Assembly: GCF_019649055.1 (NCBI RefSeq)
Contig: NW_026570267.1
Span: forward strand, 434,001 to 498,000
DNA: 64,000 bases
Direction: 5' to 3'
Source: Paramacrobiotus metropolitanus
Taxonomy: Eukaryota > Tardigrada > Eutardigrada > Parachela > Macrobiotidae
Below, one piece after another: positions 35,426 to 49,663 of this stretch (the stretch's first letter is position 1; each line of letters opens with the position of its first letter). Made by a program: the position numbers and the translations under genes. Under the pieces are notes generated by a model. The model did not search any database, was not told where the DNA came from, and worked only from the letters and a program-made list of their open reading frames with translations.

Positions 35426-37439
35426 TCGCGCTAGCGCGCGACCAGTTGTGTTTGAGGTATGGAAGAATTAAAGAAATACAAAATATACTTCGTAAAGCAT
35501 TAAAAAAGATTTTGAGAAATATTTCAAATATGAAACCCAGCGAGGCCAGCTACGAAAATATTTTAAACATTTGGAAATGCGGAATTTTTTCAAGCTTTCC
35601 GGTTAAATTCGAGCATTTTCTGAAAACTGTGAAAGCCCCCGTAAGTTTTTCTTTTTTCATGGTTCTTTATCGCGTTTTTAATGTAACTTTATATTACAGA
35701 TCTAACGAACTGAAGACTTGATTTTTTTGGTACCACAGAAAATATTTTTACGGTGATAAAATGGATTGAGTGGGGTCATATATCTGCACACGATGCCCAT
35801 AAAATACCATTTTTTAGCGCAGAATTAATGGAAACTTGCGGGGAACAGTTAACGGTCGCCCAAGGTGTCTTTGCAGGCTGCATCTTTAGATACTAATTGT
35901 AAGATTTTTTCAGCCATCAGTCAAGCTCTTCAGTATTTATTAAAATAAAATTAATACATGTTTATTAGATTTCGAGGTTAGAGAATGCCCAAGCTACCAC
36001 CAGTATCACCGAGCCGCCATGTGAGTAGAGATGTCAACGGTTCGACCGGTTCGGTTCCGTATGTGGTTCGACTTGACATCGAAGTCACTTCCTTTCTAAC
36101 GGTTCCAAGCACGAGTCACTTAAACCGGTTCGGTTACTGCCCCAAGTGACTTGTAGATATTTAAAGCGCTTCGTCCGCGTCGGCGCGGCTTTTAGATATT
36201 TAAAGGCTTTGTCCCCTTTCTAAAGCGTATCTCGTTGCGATACAGCACCGTATCTAGTTTCGCTACAGTACAAAAATGGGACACTATTTGGTGCGCATCA
36301 CCAAGATGCAGCACAGGCTACGCATATCGAAACTGGGCTCACTCTCCGTTTTCTGTATCGAACCTTCAGCTTTGGTTCCGTATCGCTGCATTTGCGTATT
36401 TGCGTATTCTTGTGCTGTTTTTATGCCCTCATTCTAGTTAGTTCCTAGTCTGAATTGCTAGATGTTGTTCACTGGATTGAAAGTTTTTGGCATCATTGTC
36501 CTTACTTTTTAGCTGGTGATGAGTCAGATCAGTCGCACCACCCGCGCAATTATTTATTTTGGCCAGCATGCTGCAGTATAGTAATAGCGTTAGAGCAGCT
36601 ACATAAGTAGTACATACGGATCAAAATTTGAAATTTAGATCTTCATTGTCCGAGCGCTCCTATTCAGTATTTTATATGGTAAAGAATACAAACCAATTTC
36701 GTATTCCAAAACACACTCGGTCTTAATAATTGTTTTTTGAAACCATTGTTTTTCGAAACCATTCCGCTTCTCTGTAGCCGCATGATGTTGTAGTACTTAA
36801 TTGTTGTTATCTGGTAGAATTTTTATTGTTTTGAGCTGGTCACATTTCCTGTTTCAGTTTTTTGTGCATTCAGTTGGGTTTTAAAATGATTAGGAATTTC
36901 ATAAAACGTAAATAACTCACGAAAAGAAATCGTCACACAACGGCAATACTAAAAAATGCTCGCTCATCAACAAAAAAATACCAGGGAAAGCCACCTCTGG
37001 AGGTGGCTTTGCGTACCGTATCGTTTTTCTTTGTATTTCAGGGTATGCGTAAAAAGCGCTCGTAAAATTTTTGGTTGATGTGAGACGCGGGTTTGGTACG
37101 GGTTCTGAGATGCGGTTCGCAGGATACCGTATCTGAGAGTTGTGGAAACGGGACGCATTCGGATACGCAGCACCCCGTCCCGAATCTTTGCACTGATAAC
37201 CAGATATGCGAAGCGAGAACCGACATACCGTATCGCGTAACTCCTATTATGGGACGGTGGTGTCCTGTACCGTAGCTAGATTCGCTACAGATTGGGGACG
37301 AGGCCTAATATTTAGAAATTACATATAAATTAGACAATCAAGGGATTTGCCCCGGCACATAGCACCAAATTCGGGTACATACACGGGAACTTTCGCTGTC
37401 GCGCAATCCTAGACACTTTTTTGCATGGCTAGGTATGTA

Positions 37440-38420
37440 CCTAATATTCATAACGGCTCTCATACTCATACTCATAACCCTACTCCTAATTCCGAATCCA
37501 TACTCATAACGGCCCTCATACTCATACTCATAACCCTACTCCTAATTTCGAGTCCATACTCATAACGGCCCTCATAATCATAATCATACTTTGGTCCTAC
37601 CGGTCATCATATTAATTTATTCATAATTATAGCTCATATCTTAACCATTACTCATGCTGGTGTGTCAAAAATGTAATATTCAATTACAACTATGTGTTCA
37701 TGTAAGTCTACTCAACCGCCCGCTTTCGTCCACTCGTAAAAATTATTTCATCATAATTAGTAGCGAAAAAATATTTATTCGAAAATGGCTTCATTACAAA
37801 ATGACTTTAGCAAACTTGAACTGGGTAACGAAAGCTAAGTAGTTTAATCTGCATATAAAACCTGAGCAAAAAAATCTACCATTGTCCACTTTCGTCCATC
37901 TTTTGTAAACTACTTGAAGTAGTGCTAATGATGAAAAAACCTGAAATGTTAATGGGCTTACTACGTAGCTTCCACCAAACAAAAAGTGAACGGGCTGTTA
38001 ACTTTTCATTTCCATAAAACTAAATTTCGACAAAAGCATCGTGTACACTGTGCAGCAATAGAACACAGGAAGAGTAATAACGCAGTTTAATCGTTGCTAG
38101 CCAGGACAAAAGCAGATATTAAAAAAATTTTTAAAAAATTCAAGAACGGTGCACAATTTGCGCAACAGCAATTACTACTTAGCGTCAATAATACGGTTTT
38201 TACGATTAATAAACAATATAATGCTTTTGCTAATAACAATAAGCGCAGTACCGCACTGGTATGAGTAGCGGTAAAGGTTTGAGTTATGATTATGAACAAA
38301 AATATGATAACCGGTAGGATCAAAGTATGATTATGATTGTGAAAGCCGTTTTGAGTATGAATTCTGAATTAGGAATAGGGTTATGAGTATGAGGACCGTT
38401 ATGAGAATTAGGGTTTGGGA
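37440..38420. mobile_element. inverted-repeat element with tandem-repeat arms
   Basis: The left arm (about 37445-37640) holds two tandem copies of a 50-bp unit containing CATACTCATAACCCTACTCC. The right arm (about 38265-38420) carries the reverse complement, including ACCGGTAGGATCAAAGTATG mirroring the left arm's CATACTTTGGTCCTACCGGT. The interior of about 600 bp lacks a recognisable protein. Confidence 0.6.
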
Positions 38421-38445
38421 GCGCGACAGCGGAAGTTGCCGTGGA

Positions 38446-39037
38446 CAGTGGCTAAACTTAGAGACCCCCATCGACCTCGGGACTTTTTTGAGCAAATCTG
38501 ACCTCGGGATAATTTTCAGCGCATTTTTCTGATACTGAAACCATTTTTCAAATTTTTTTTTGAAAGAAAAAATTTCTGACTGCCAGGCCCCATACGCCCC
38601 AACCTTGGGCGGCTGCAATGACGCCACTAACAAAACTCTTATTTTTGCATTTTGAACACTTTTTTTAGGAGAATCGATGTCGCTGATTCTGAATATGTTG
38701 TTAGAAAAATTGTTTGAGCCAAAGGAAAGAAAAATTTTATACAAACAAAATTTTGCAAAATTTTCCTGAAACTTTAAAAGAAAAATTCTTTCTTCAGATA
38801 ACTCATACAATTTTTCTGACAGCATATTTAGAATCAGCGACATCGATTCACCTAGAAAAAGTGTTCAAAATGCAAAATAAGTTTTGTTAGTGGCATCATG
38901 CAATCAGAGGGGCCTCAAAGAATTTCTTTCAAAAATTTGAAAAATGGTTTCAATATCAGAAAAATGCGCTGAAAATTATCCCGAGGTCAGATTGCTCTAA
39001 AAAAGTCCCGAGGTCGATGGAATCTCGTTAGTCACTG
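38446..39037. mobile_element. near-complete palindrome (foldback element), about 590 bp
   Basis: The left half begins CAGTGGCTAA and the right half ends TTAGTCACTGG. Shared arm blocks include CATCGACCTCGGGACTTTTTT, ATAATTTTCAGCGCATTTTT and ATCGATGTCGCTGATTCT, each found as its reverse complement in the other half. The arms are about 270 bp and closely similar, with the centre near 38740. The left arm is longer by an insertion near 38580-38620. No coding capacity. Confidence 0.75.
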
Positions 39038-39649
39038 GATACACATTCAGATTTGGTGCTAAGTACCGGGCCAAACCCTTAAGACCGCGAGTACTCAGAC
39101 ATTTCTAGACATTTTCAAAATTCGAAACTCTGGAGGCTCAGAAAATTAGAGGTAACGGCCCGCTGCTGGGCAAGTCGAAATATTTAGAAATGTTTAGAAA
39201 TTCTGGAAATGTAAAAGCTTTAGAGCCGACTTTGGAAAAATTAATAGTTATTTTGAGGTATTCGAACATGTTTTAAAAACATCTTAGAGGTTTCAAAATT
39301 TAAAAAAGTTATAATTTTGATGGAATTGACAATTTAAATAACATACACAGATCTGTAGTTTAGGTTGCTAAGCTGCGAAACAGACTACAACAGTACTACA
39401 ACGGTATAGTACAGTACTACAACTGTAATACTGTACAGTATACAGTACTGTAATACAGCTTTTAATATTATTGTATTAATACGCTGGCGATTAAGTGCTA
39501 GTAGTACTACATTTAATTTCTACAACTTACGTACTGAGTACTGTAAAGTACTCACGCATTGCCAAAATAAGTAATTTAATTAGTAGTACAGTACCTTTAA
39601 GTACTAACGACATTTTAAGTACTGTACTGCAACATTTCAAACTTTTTTA

Positions 39650-39965
39650 AGAACTGCTTTAAAACTGATAATTTTTTTAAAGATAAAGGTAGGAACGTTT
39701 GTGTGATGCTCAATTTTATAAAAATAATAACTTTTTGAAAAGGTCAATGGTGATTTAGGAGATAATTTCCAAAACTAACAACTTTTAAGTATTAAAAACC
39801 CTTAAGTACTACAACTTTCAAAAATTTTATTTAGACTTTCTCCAAAACTTGTGATTTTTTTAAAGATAATGGTAGGAACGTTTGTGTGATCCTGTATTTT
39901 ATGAAATTAATAACTTCTTGAAAAAATCAATGTTCGTTTAGGAGATAATTTCCAAAAAATAAGGT
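39650..39965. repeat. direct duplication, unit about 125 bp, spacing about 185 bp
   Basis: Two diverged copies share GGTAGGAACGTTTGTGTGAT and TTAGGAGATAATTTCCAAAA, at about 39655-39778 and 39838-39960. They lie in AT-rich intergenic DNA and no gene is associated. Confidence 0.6.
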
Positions 39966-40562
39966 CGTAAGGATATATGAATCTATTGATATGAAAATCA
40001 GAATATTAAAACAATTTAATCGTTTTAATTTTGTAATATCCATTTGTTTTAACTTACAGTACTTTTATAACTAGAAAGATGGTCGTCTGTCTGGTCGATC
40101 AATGATTTAATGACTCAACCTTTCGCGATGTACGCACATTCTGGCCCCCTCGTAAACAGTGGGCATACATAATTTTGTTCTTTATTTTACGAGCACACAA
40201 ACAAACAATCAATCAACAATCAATCAATTAAGAATCAATACGAGTACTGTATTTAATTTAGTGCTCTAGCTTAATATCTCAGAGAAAGAGACCTTCATAC
40301 GTAATTGAGTTTCATACACAGGAGCGGACCACAGAGAGAGAGAGGGAAAGAAAGGTCAAAATATGGGACAACCAAAGGTGAACCAATTAAGTGGAAAGGG
40401 TTTCGAGTCTTAAGAACTAATAATAAACTAATAATAAAGGATCCACTAAACAATATGGAAAATACTTTACCGACAATTACTGGTGGGGTGTACTTATTTT
40501 ATGATTGTCTCCGTACGCGAAGTACCGGCAACCGTTCGAATTTCTCAAGGCGGACCGTGGAG

Positions 40563-41471
40563 TTATATCAGCAACTGCGCTGGGACTGCTGGCTTTATAA
40601 ATTTCTTGGTCAAACGAGACATTTTCGAGCGGCACGACTGTCCAGTGAAAAGAATCGCAACGACTAAGACGGTCCATGGTGTGATCAGCAGACCAATGAT
40701 CGGATCGGCGTCCAGGCCAGCCTTGGTTGGACACCCCGACCCGTGCAAGTATTCCTTCCAGGTGAAGACGCTCCATAGCACAGCAAACAGCAGCTCGAAG
40801 CAATTCAGTGCCATTATCACTGGAAGCGAGGGACCGGCATGAATCAGTGACAGTATAATGCCACGTAACTGCTCTTGCCCTGCGCCCGGACGCCATCGTT
40901 GCATCTCTCGTAGCGTAAAAACCTGGATTGCAGCAATCAGCCAAAACAAGGCGAGCATTATCCATATAAAAACCCACGAATGCGAGAACATCCAGTCAGG
41001 GGGCACAGTGTGCGTACTGTTGCTCTCATTTTTCTGCAGAACCATAAAACATCTGTATGTAGACTGTCACGTTAGTACTTATACGATTATATTCCTTTGC
41101 AAGTTTAAAAGTACCGGTTACCTGGGTACAATTTAAAAGCTTACCGTTGTACTGGTGTCGGTGGTCAGCGTTCCAGGATCAGTCTCAAACATTTGTAAGC
41201 TGTCCATGCAAGAGGAACACTTTCCAGGATGAATCGCACAGTGGAAAGAACGCAATTCACCCACATCTGCCGATATATGGGCGGAATTTTGCGATAAACA
41301 TATTTCTCGTTTTCCGTATAGTCGTCGCAAGTGTCAATGTCAGCTACAATTAAATTAAAGGCACAAATTTGCAGACAGACGGATATCATTATGAAGTAGT
41401 TGGCTGTGCTTATTATTTTTCTTACATTTCACAGGAGCTGTGATCATTTCACTGGATTCCTGCTCAGCCAT
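40563..41471 (-). CDS. four-transmembrane orphan family protein, copy B (frame break in exon 2)
   Basis: Exons in transcription order are 41471-41426 (MAEQESSEMITAPVK), 41343-41145 and 41033-40563. Exon 2 has an acidic head (DIDTCDDYTENEKYVYRK) and TM1 (MWVNCVLSTVRFILESV). Exon 3 starts KNESN and carries TM2 (FIWIMLALFWLIAAIQVF), a QRWRP loop, TM3, TM4 (IIGLLITPWTVLVVAILF) and the tail TKKFIKPAVPAQLLI, nearly identical in copy C. Near the end of exon 2 one base is missing relative to copy C (about 41171-41185). The TM1 frame runs into TGA, while the next frame reads LTTDTSTT up to the donor. With one base restored the length is 238 aa. It is a recent pseudogene or carries a sequence error. 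Confidence 0.72.
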
Positions 41472-42508
41472 GGCACGTTAGGAGGTTTTGTTACTTTTGA
41501 CTTTCCTCGGGTGACACACTGAAATAATAATCAAAGGTCACGTCTTGGATAATGCACTAATGGTGCCAGTAAAATGTAAAATGTGTGCAGTTTGTACCTC
41601 AATAAGTTAACATGGGATGGACGATCTAGGATGCAACACTTCAGAAACCTTAGAGATTGTATATGTAGTGAAATCTGTAAATCTGACAAGAAAGCCTAGG
41701 CCTGCTACACAGTTGTATGTGCAGTCACAATTTCGCCGCGGAAGTGAACGACTGGGTACGGTCAACGGGAGTCGGCAGATTTGCTCTGGATGCGATCGAT
41801 AAAATAATTCGCAATACGCCTATACCAGCGTGTCTGTAAATACTCTGGTACGATTAGGTTCAACCTATCAAATTGTGTAACTGCTTTGAAAGTACTCGCG
41901 CGCTCCTCGGTCTGTGTCTTTTCGGTAGTACGCAGTACAAATCAAAATTTTTCAGTTCAGCTTGGAACTTATAGTATGTCCATACTGATGCCATTAATTC
42001 CGATTATGACATAAGTGATAAGTTCATGGACATAAAAAGGTATAAACGATTAATTTATAGTAAAAGCCCTTTTGATTTGCGGTCAAGCACTTGTCAGACT
42101 AGTTTCACACACACACACTAGTATAAGCGGCATTAATGCCATAATTTTGCAAAGGGAATGTGCAACTTCGTGTTTAGATGCGGCGAAACCACAGCGTACA
42201 CGATATGGTTACATTTACTCCAAAATACATTCCTGACGACTGAAAGCTACTGTACGTTTCCGTTTATCATCACGGATGCTGAAACAAAACTAGCGCACAG
42301 ATAAAACGACGAACGAACCGCATTCAAACTAGGCACTGGTGCACGTGTAAAACTGTAATATACTGTAACTGTTCATATTACGATATTTTTATCGTAAACT
42401 ATTCAAGAGTTTATATGCTTTAAGACATTCAGACAAGTCATTTTTAACAGAACGTTCACGGCGATGAGAAAGTGTGCTACAAAATTAAAACAATCCACAT
42501 GCTTGATT
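41472..42508. other. intergenic region upstream of copy B
   Basis: About 1 kb upstream of copy B and downstream of GPR107. It contains a short CACACACACACTA tract at 42108-42121. No gene is supported. Confidence 0.4.
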
Positions 42509-44965
<2,457 letters not shown>

Positions 44966-46985
44966 CTAGAAAAACAACCACAAAGATCAGAACTGTATAA
45001 ACATTACAATATCGTATATACTCTCTACACTGAAACTTTGAAAAAATTAATGCAGATAAAATGCGGTAACACCGTAACGGATTAGATACCCACCAAACGA
45101 AAGGAAGAACTGGTTTTCTGGATTGAGAACAGATCATTTCATTAAGGTACACGAAAAAACATTAAAAAATAACTGAGTAATTCTAGCCTCTAGATAACTT
45201 TACCATAATATTAACATAATAATATCTATATTAGACAAAATGCTTTCTTGGAAGCGGCCAACCATCGTTGTGAGGTTGTCATTATGACCACAAGATAACA
45301 AGAAAGAATTGCCGTGGGATTACGATTTGGTTTGCCAGTAGTGGCACCACATGAATGCGCGGGTTGTGGCTTCCAGGTAACTTCAGATGGCCACCACGGA
45401 TTGTCCTGCCTGTATAGCAAAGGTAGATGGAGCCAGCATTTGGAACTGAACAGTATACTGGAAAGGGGATGTGTAGCGGGTATACCTTGCGAGTTGGAAC
45501 CGAAAGGAATATTCAGGGACAACGGGAAGCGTCCAGACGGATTGACATTGGTGCCAGTGCAGAGACGGAAAGCAGCTTATGGGACGCCACTTTGCGGACA
45601 CGCTAGCACAGTCGTACGTTAAACGGTCAGCAAAAGCAGCAGGCGCAGCGGCACACCAAGCAGAATGTCGGAAGTGTATATCGGCAGCTGGGCGAAGAAT
45701 ACTGGTTTTATCCTTTGCCGTGGAAACCCTGGGAGTGCTCGGCGAAGGAGCCAGAGAAATGGTCAGTTTTCTTGGACGGAAAACGAAGGAGAGGTCCGGG
45801 GAATGCAGATCCACGGCTTTTTTAAAGCAGCGTATTAGCCTCGCAATTATTAAAGGCAATGCGGCTGCCGTTTTAGGAACTTTACCGGGCAAGAATAAAC
45901 TGATGGATAATACTGATTTCGGTTGTTTTTTTAATTCTTAATTGTGTATTGTTGGCCGTAGTGATATGAATTACGACTGTTATGTCGCGATAAGAACATA
46001 AACTATAAAGTATCATGTAGGAGAAAGTCTTAATTGAGATTTGTGCCAGTTTTGAACTTTAATGAGTTTACTCTTTACTTTGTAGGGTTTGCCACTAACC
46101 TCGAGAATCAAACGATGCTTCCTGCCATCGGTTAACAAGCAGAGGAAACAATGTATAATCACATAAACAAGCCGTGTGTTTATAGGCACGACACAAAACT
46201 TCATCGTTCTCTCCGTTGGATGATCGTAAATTCACAGACACGAATAAAACAGCAGTATTCCAAAGGAAGAATGCTACGATCAGTGGTTTCCTATCAGTCC
46301 CATGACACCGTCAATTCAAAAACCAGGAGACTGGTTGTTCCTTCTTTCTTTCGGTGGAATCAATTCGTTATATTCTTAACACTTTCAGCGCCCCGAAGCA
46401 GAAGGAAGAAGCAAACGATTTACCTGGCTTTGCAGAGTATGCGCGAAACTTTACGCTGTGATGATTACAGATTACTGCTGGCAGACCACTAAAATGATCG
46501 AGAATGTTTCACTTATGACAAATAGTATAGCTCTCAGGCCGTCAAGCAAAAACTGAAAAACCAGTTTAAAGGAACATCATACAAAACTTGGAAACATCAG
46601 ATCGTACTGTTTTGACTACTGGCTCATTTATACCATAATGGAAGTCAACAAAAATACGTGTGAAACTGTGAATATATACAGTACAGCACTCGAAAACTCC
46701 CAGATATACAAGTAAAGTGGTAAGTCTGTGGTAAACAGGTACACAGGTAAGCAGCAAAAGTTGATTTTGGTTTCCTGCAGTGCTTCTACGGGCTGGACCA
46801 CTGGGTTGTGGTGATTAGCGACAAGTCGTAGAAATCGCTTCGCTCGTATTCTCATATACCTAAAGTACGTAAAATAGTCTTTTCAATTTCTTAAATTTTC
46901 TTTTGACTTTTTCAGCATTTTAGTATTTCGCTTTTCATTGAAAATTTGGTGCAATTCGGTTTTAGTAGTTTATCTTCCCGGCGCC
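44966..46985. other. region between GPR107 and ZW10
   Basis: Holds the missing 5' end of GPR107 (somewhere upstream of 44966), the retroelement fragment at 45314-45941 and about 1 kb before ZW10 with only overlapping, featureless ORFs. Confidence 0.4.
45314..45941 (+). mobile_element. degenerate fragment of a retroelement-associated protein
   Basis: Two overlapping frames (45314-45622 and 45579-45941) together read like the protein region often found next to reverse transcriptase in invertebrate genomes: LRFGLPVVAPHECAGCG, DGHHGLSCLYSKGR, DNGKRPDGLTLVPV, then ADTLAQSYVKRSAKAAGAAA, FAVETLGVLGEGA and LKQRISLAIIKGNAAAVLGT. The frame switches at about 45585 and again near 45690, so it is a relic. 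No reverse transcriptase is left in the window. Confidence 0.7.
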
Positions 46986-49663
46986 ATGTTTTCTGCCAGC
47001 AAGATTTCTGATGACAGCCTGCTGGATCGTGCGCGCATCCGTAGCCAGATATCTGAGTTATCAAAAAAGCAGCAAGAACTAATCCAACAACTTCCGAGCT
47101 CCGGAAGCCCAGCGCTGACGATGGAGCTAAAGTCGATCCGAAGACATGGTATCAAGCCCGCAGCGAGCTGTACAGTTCGACAAGTAAACTGGAAGACTTG
47201 CTGGATATTGCGGAAAAAAGTACAGCATATGATTTTGCACTATTGCAGTGCAACTGATTTTAAAACGCTTATTTTCTTTACCATCTTTAATTTTCAGACG
47301 CAACCCGAGCAGTCGACAAGCGAGTGGCAGACAGCTGTGCTAGCATTGCAAGAAGCCGAAGAAACATGCCGTGTGTTGCGCATAATCCAGAGTGTATGCC
47401 GCAGACTGGAAAAATGTCAGGACGTGCTAGCGAAGAAGAAATTCGCCGAGACGGCGAACGAGCTGGTAGAACTGAAACGCCAGCTGAACGATTTGGCCCG
47501 CGAAGAACGCTACGGATTGAAGATGATCAGTGGATTAAAAGCACGTCGTATTGAGTTAAATTCCGCTCTGACGCTGGCTATTGAGCAACATTGGAAGGGC
47601 TGATTTATGTACGGTCTGGGCAGTCTGTCGAAGAAGTTGATAAAGATATTGTGGGAATTCGACTGCAGTATGCTTTGGATGATACACCGTTCGGTACGCT
47701 GCTTACCGACTTGTTGCAATCAATGAAGACTTTAAGGATTTTTGACCGTGTTATATCGGAAATGGCCACTAATCTGATGGAGTACGTTTTCCTTCCAGTA
47801 ATCAATGGTGCCACAATAAGAGGTACTCCCTTAAGCCAAAATTTTTTGTTAAATTCGTGCATTCGTATCGCTTTCATTGGACCGATTATTTCACACTGCT
47901 GATATTTAACGCTGTACTGTACAGTACTTATCCATTGTTTTGGTGTCTGTTGCATGACGTTTTTACTGTTCTGTGCATTTGTGACAGATCACAATAATGA
48001 ATAATGTTTTATTGTAATGTATGCGAGATTTTTTTAAAATGTGGAATATTGACTTTCAGTGGTCTGCGATGCCGCTGCGCAAACGCAGACCCTGTTCATT
48101 GTGCCGTGGCGTCCTTCTGCGGAACAGATGGATAGCGCCTCAATTTTGGATGAAGTATATCAGATCTTGGACTTTTTACAAACGAATCTTTTTGTATTGG
48201 GGTCATCCCTGAATCAGGATATGATTTCCGTGATCCGGAACCAGACTGGATGCAAACTGACGCAGTCCATCCGCAATGATGCGGTTGCTCTACGATTACC
48301 TACTGAATTCGAACAATTTAATGAGGTGAAATCTGATTTATGCGGAACCATCGACTCGATGCGGAAACTGACGCAGTCCATAGACGGTTATGGTTGACGA
48401 AAAAATACCGCATAAAGGAAGATATTTTGCGGATTTTGCAGCCGATGTCGATCAGGTGGTTATTTTTTCGAAGTTCTCATTCCAAACAGAACGTTTTCTG
48501 TTTGTTTGATCGTGATATATGTATTTGTTGACTCTGTATTTAGTCGATCGCTGTCGGAAATCATGGAAAGCTCTGCAAAACTTTTGCAAACCGCTCAATC
48601 CTGTGGTTTAACCAAAGTGTCCCTTCCGGCAATAAGGATGCATTTTCACTTTGGCTGGAGCTTGTGCCTTACCATTTTCAGGAACGCTTGATTACCGTAC
48701 CTGTTCTTAGTGGTGAGAATTCAAAAGTGGCATTTATTTAAGGAAGTGATTTAATTGTGTTTTTTGTTTTTTGTAGCGCTTTATTTCAGCAGCTGCATTC
48801 ATGGATCTTTGCATTTGTACATTCTTAACAGGATGATCCAGCGATCGACCATAGATCGAAGGAATATCAACATTGCACAGCATTTGCCGATTTGGTTTTG
48901 AAATTCCGAGCCAAAGCGTACGAGGTTTTAGAAGCTGCGGTTGCGAAATCGTGCAAAGATATTCAAGAAGCGATAAATGCCGGGCCGACAGCATGTAAGC
49001 AACCAAGCTATAGAATGGTTTTGGGACAATCGTAAATCATGACAAGTAGAAAGTGATGTGGATGCTATATTGAACAGAAGTTCCGTTTCGTATTTAGGGC
49101 TATCCAAAATTGCAGTTCCGAAAATTTGATGACATCTTGAACCGCTCGCATGTAAAGCGAGGACTGGATCTTGTGCAGCGGTTATCAACAGTTTGGAGTG
49201 AAATACTTCCTTTGAATCGTTTTCCTGCAAGCAACCGGAAAGTTATAGATGCCGTATTGACAGACGTGTTTAATAAACTTATAGCAGTAGAGGATATCAA
49301 TGCATCGGATTCGGCAACGTTGTGTGGTCATTTTAAGTGGATCATGTCGGAATCTGAAAAACTGCTCAAGGTAGGTCTGCGGAAATTTCGATTTGAAATG
49401 GTGGTTGTGTTGAGTTTTAGAACTCATAAATGTTAATAGATAAAAGATGCGGATGTGGTTCCTTCAAATACGTTTCGGGATGGCTGCGCTGTCTGGAAGT
49501 CATATTTGTGCTGGACGCGTCCATGTCGCAGATTATGGAACGATGGGCGGATGGTAATGGCCCGTTGGCGGAGCACCTCGCGTCGGATGAATTAAAGAAA
49601 CTGGTCCGAGCCCTTTTTGAAAATAATGATAAACGCGCCCGATTACTTGCTGTGATTCATTGA
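46986..49663 (+). pseudogene. ZW10: ZW10 kinetochore/Golgi-tethering protein homologue with multiple frame breaks
   Basis: Conserved segments in order: RARIRSQISELSKKQQELIQ (46986 on); SELYSSTSKLEDLLDIAEKS in another frame at about 47158-47220; the exon from 47298 with STSEWQTAVLALQEAEETC; LLTDLLQSMKTLRIFDRVIS up to 47822; the exon from 48060 with AQTQTLFIVPW; LWLELVPYHFQERLITVP near 48650; CTAFADLVLKFRAKAYEVLE near 48880; LSTVWSEILPLNRFPA near 49185; and the C-terminus ERWADGNGPL with LVRALFENNDKRA. All are colinear with ZW10, a subunit of the RZZ checkpoint complex and of the NRZ tether. The frame breaks at about 47090-47150, in the G run at 47597-47599, near 48390, near 48620 and near 49460. 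Either this is a decaying copy or the consensus has several indels; GT-AG introns cannot explain the breaks at 47597 and 48620. Confidence 0.8.

Larger units (their letters stand above)
34019..40562. other. 6.5-kb repeat-rich block without supported genes
   Basis: Contains AGTAA-type arrays (34535-35425), sequence with TATC/CGATAC-like diverged repeats (36225-37290), an inverted-repeat element (37440-38420), a large palindrome (38446-39037), TACTGTAC-rich low-complexity DNA (39380-39620) and a tandem duplication near 39650-39960. Long ORFs here (for example minus 38331-38843) fall inside palindrome arms and are not genes. Confidence 0.6.

Noticed and set aside
38331-38843. A 170-aa minus-strand ORF
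   Set aside because: It lies across the inverted-repeat arms of two foldback elements, is rich in Phe, Lys and Leu from AT-rich DNA, and has no domain signal.
40477-40977. Overlapping ORFs of 119-166 aa on both strands
   Set aside because: They are shadows of exon 3 of the four-TM copy B, which is supported by its paralogues.
45383-45892. A 169-aa minus-strand ORF
   Set aside because: It is antisense to the retroelement fragment, whose plus-strand frames match a known protein pattern.
48776-48831. Apparent coding stretch LYFSSCIHGSLHLYILN in the ZW10 locus
   Set aside because: It ends exactly at a good acceptor (TTCTTAACAG) and follows a donor at about 48712, so it is intron sequence.
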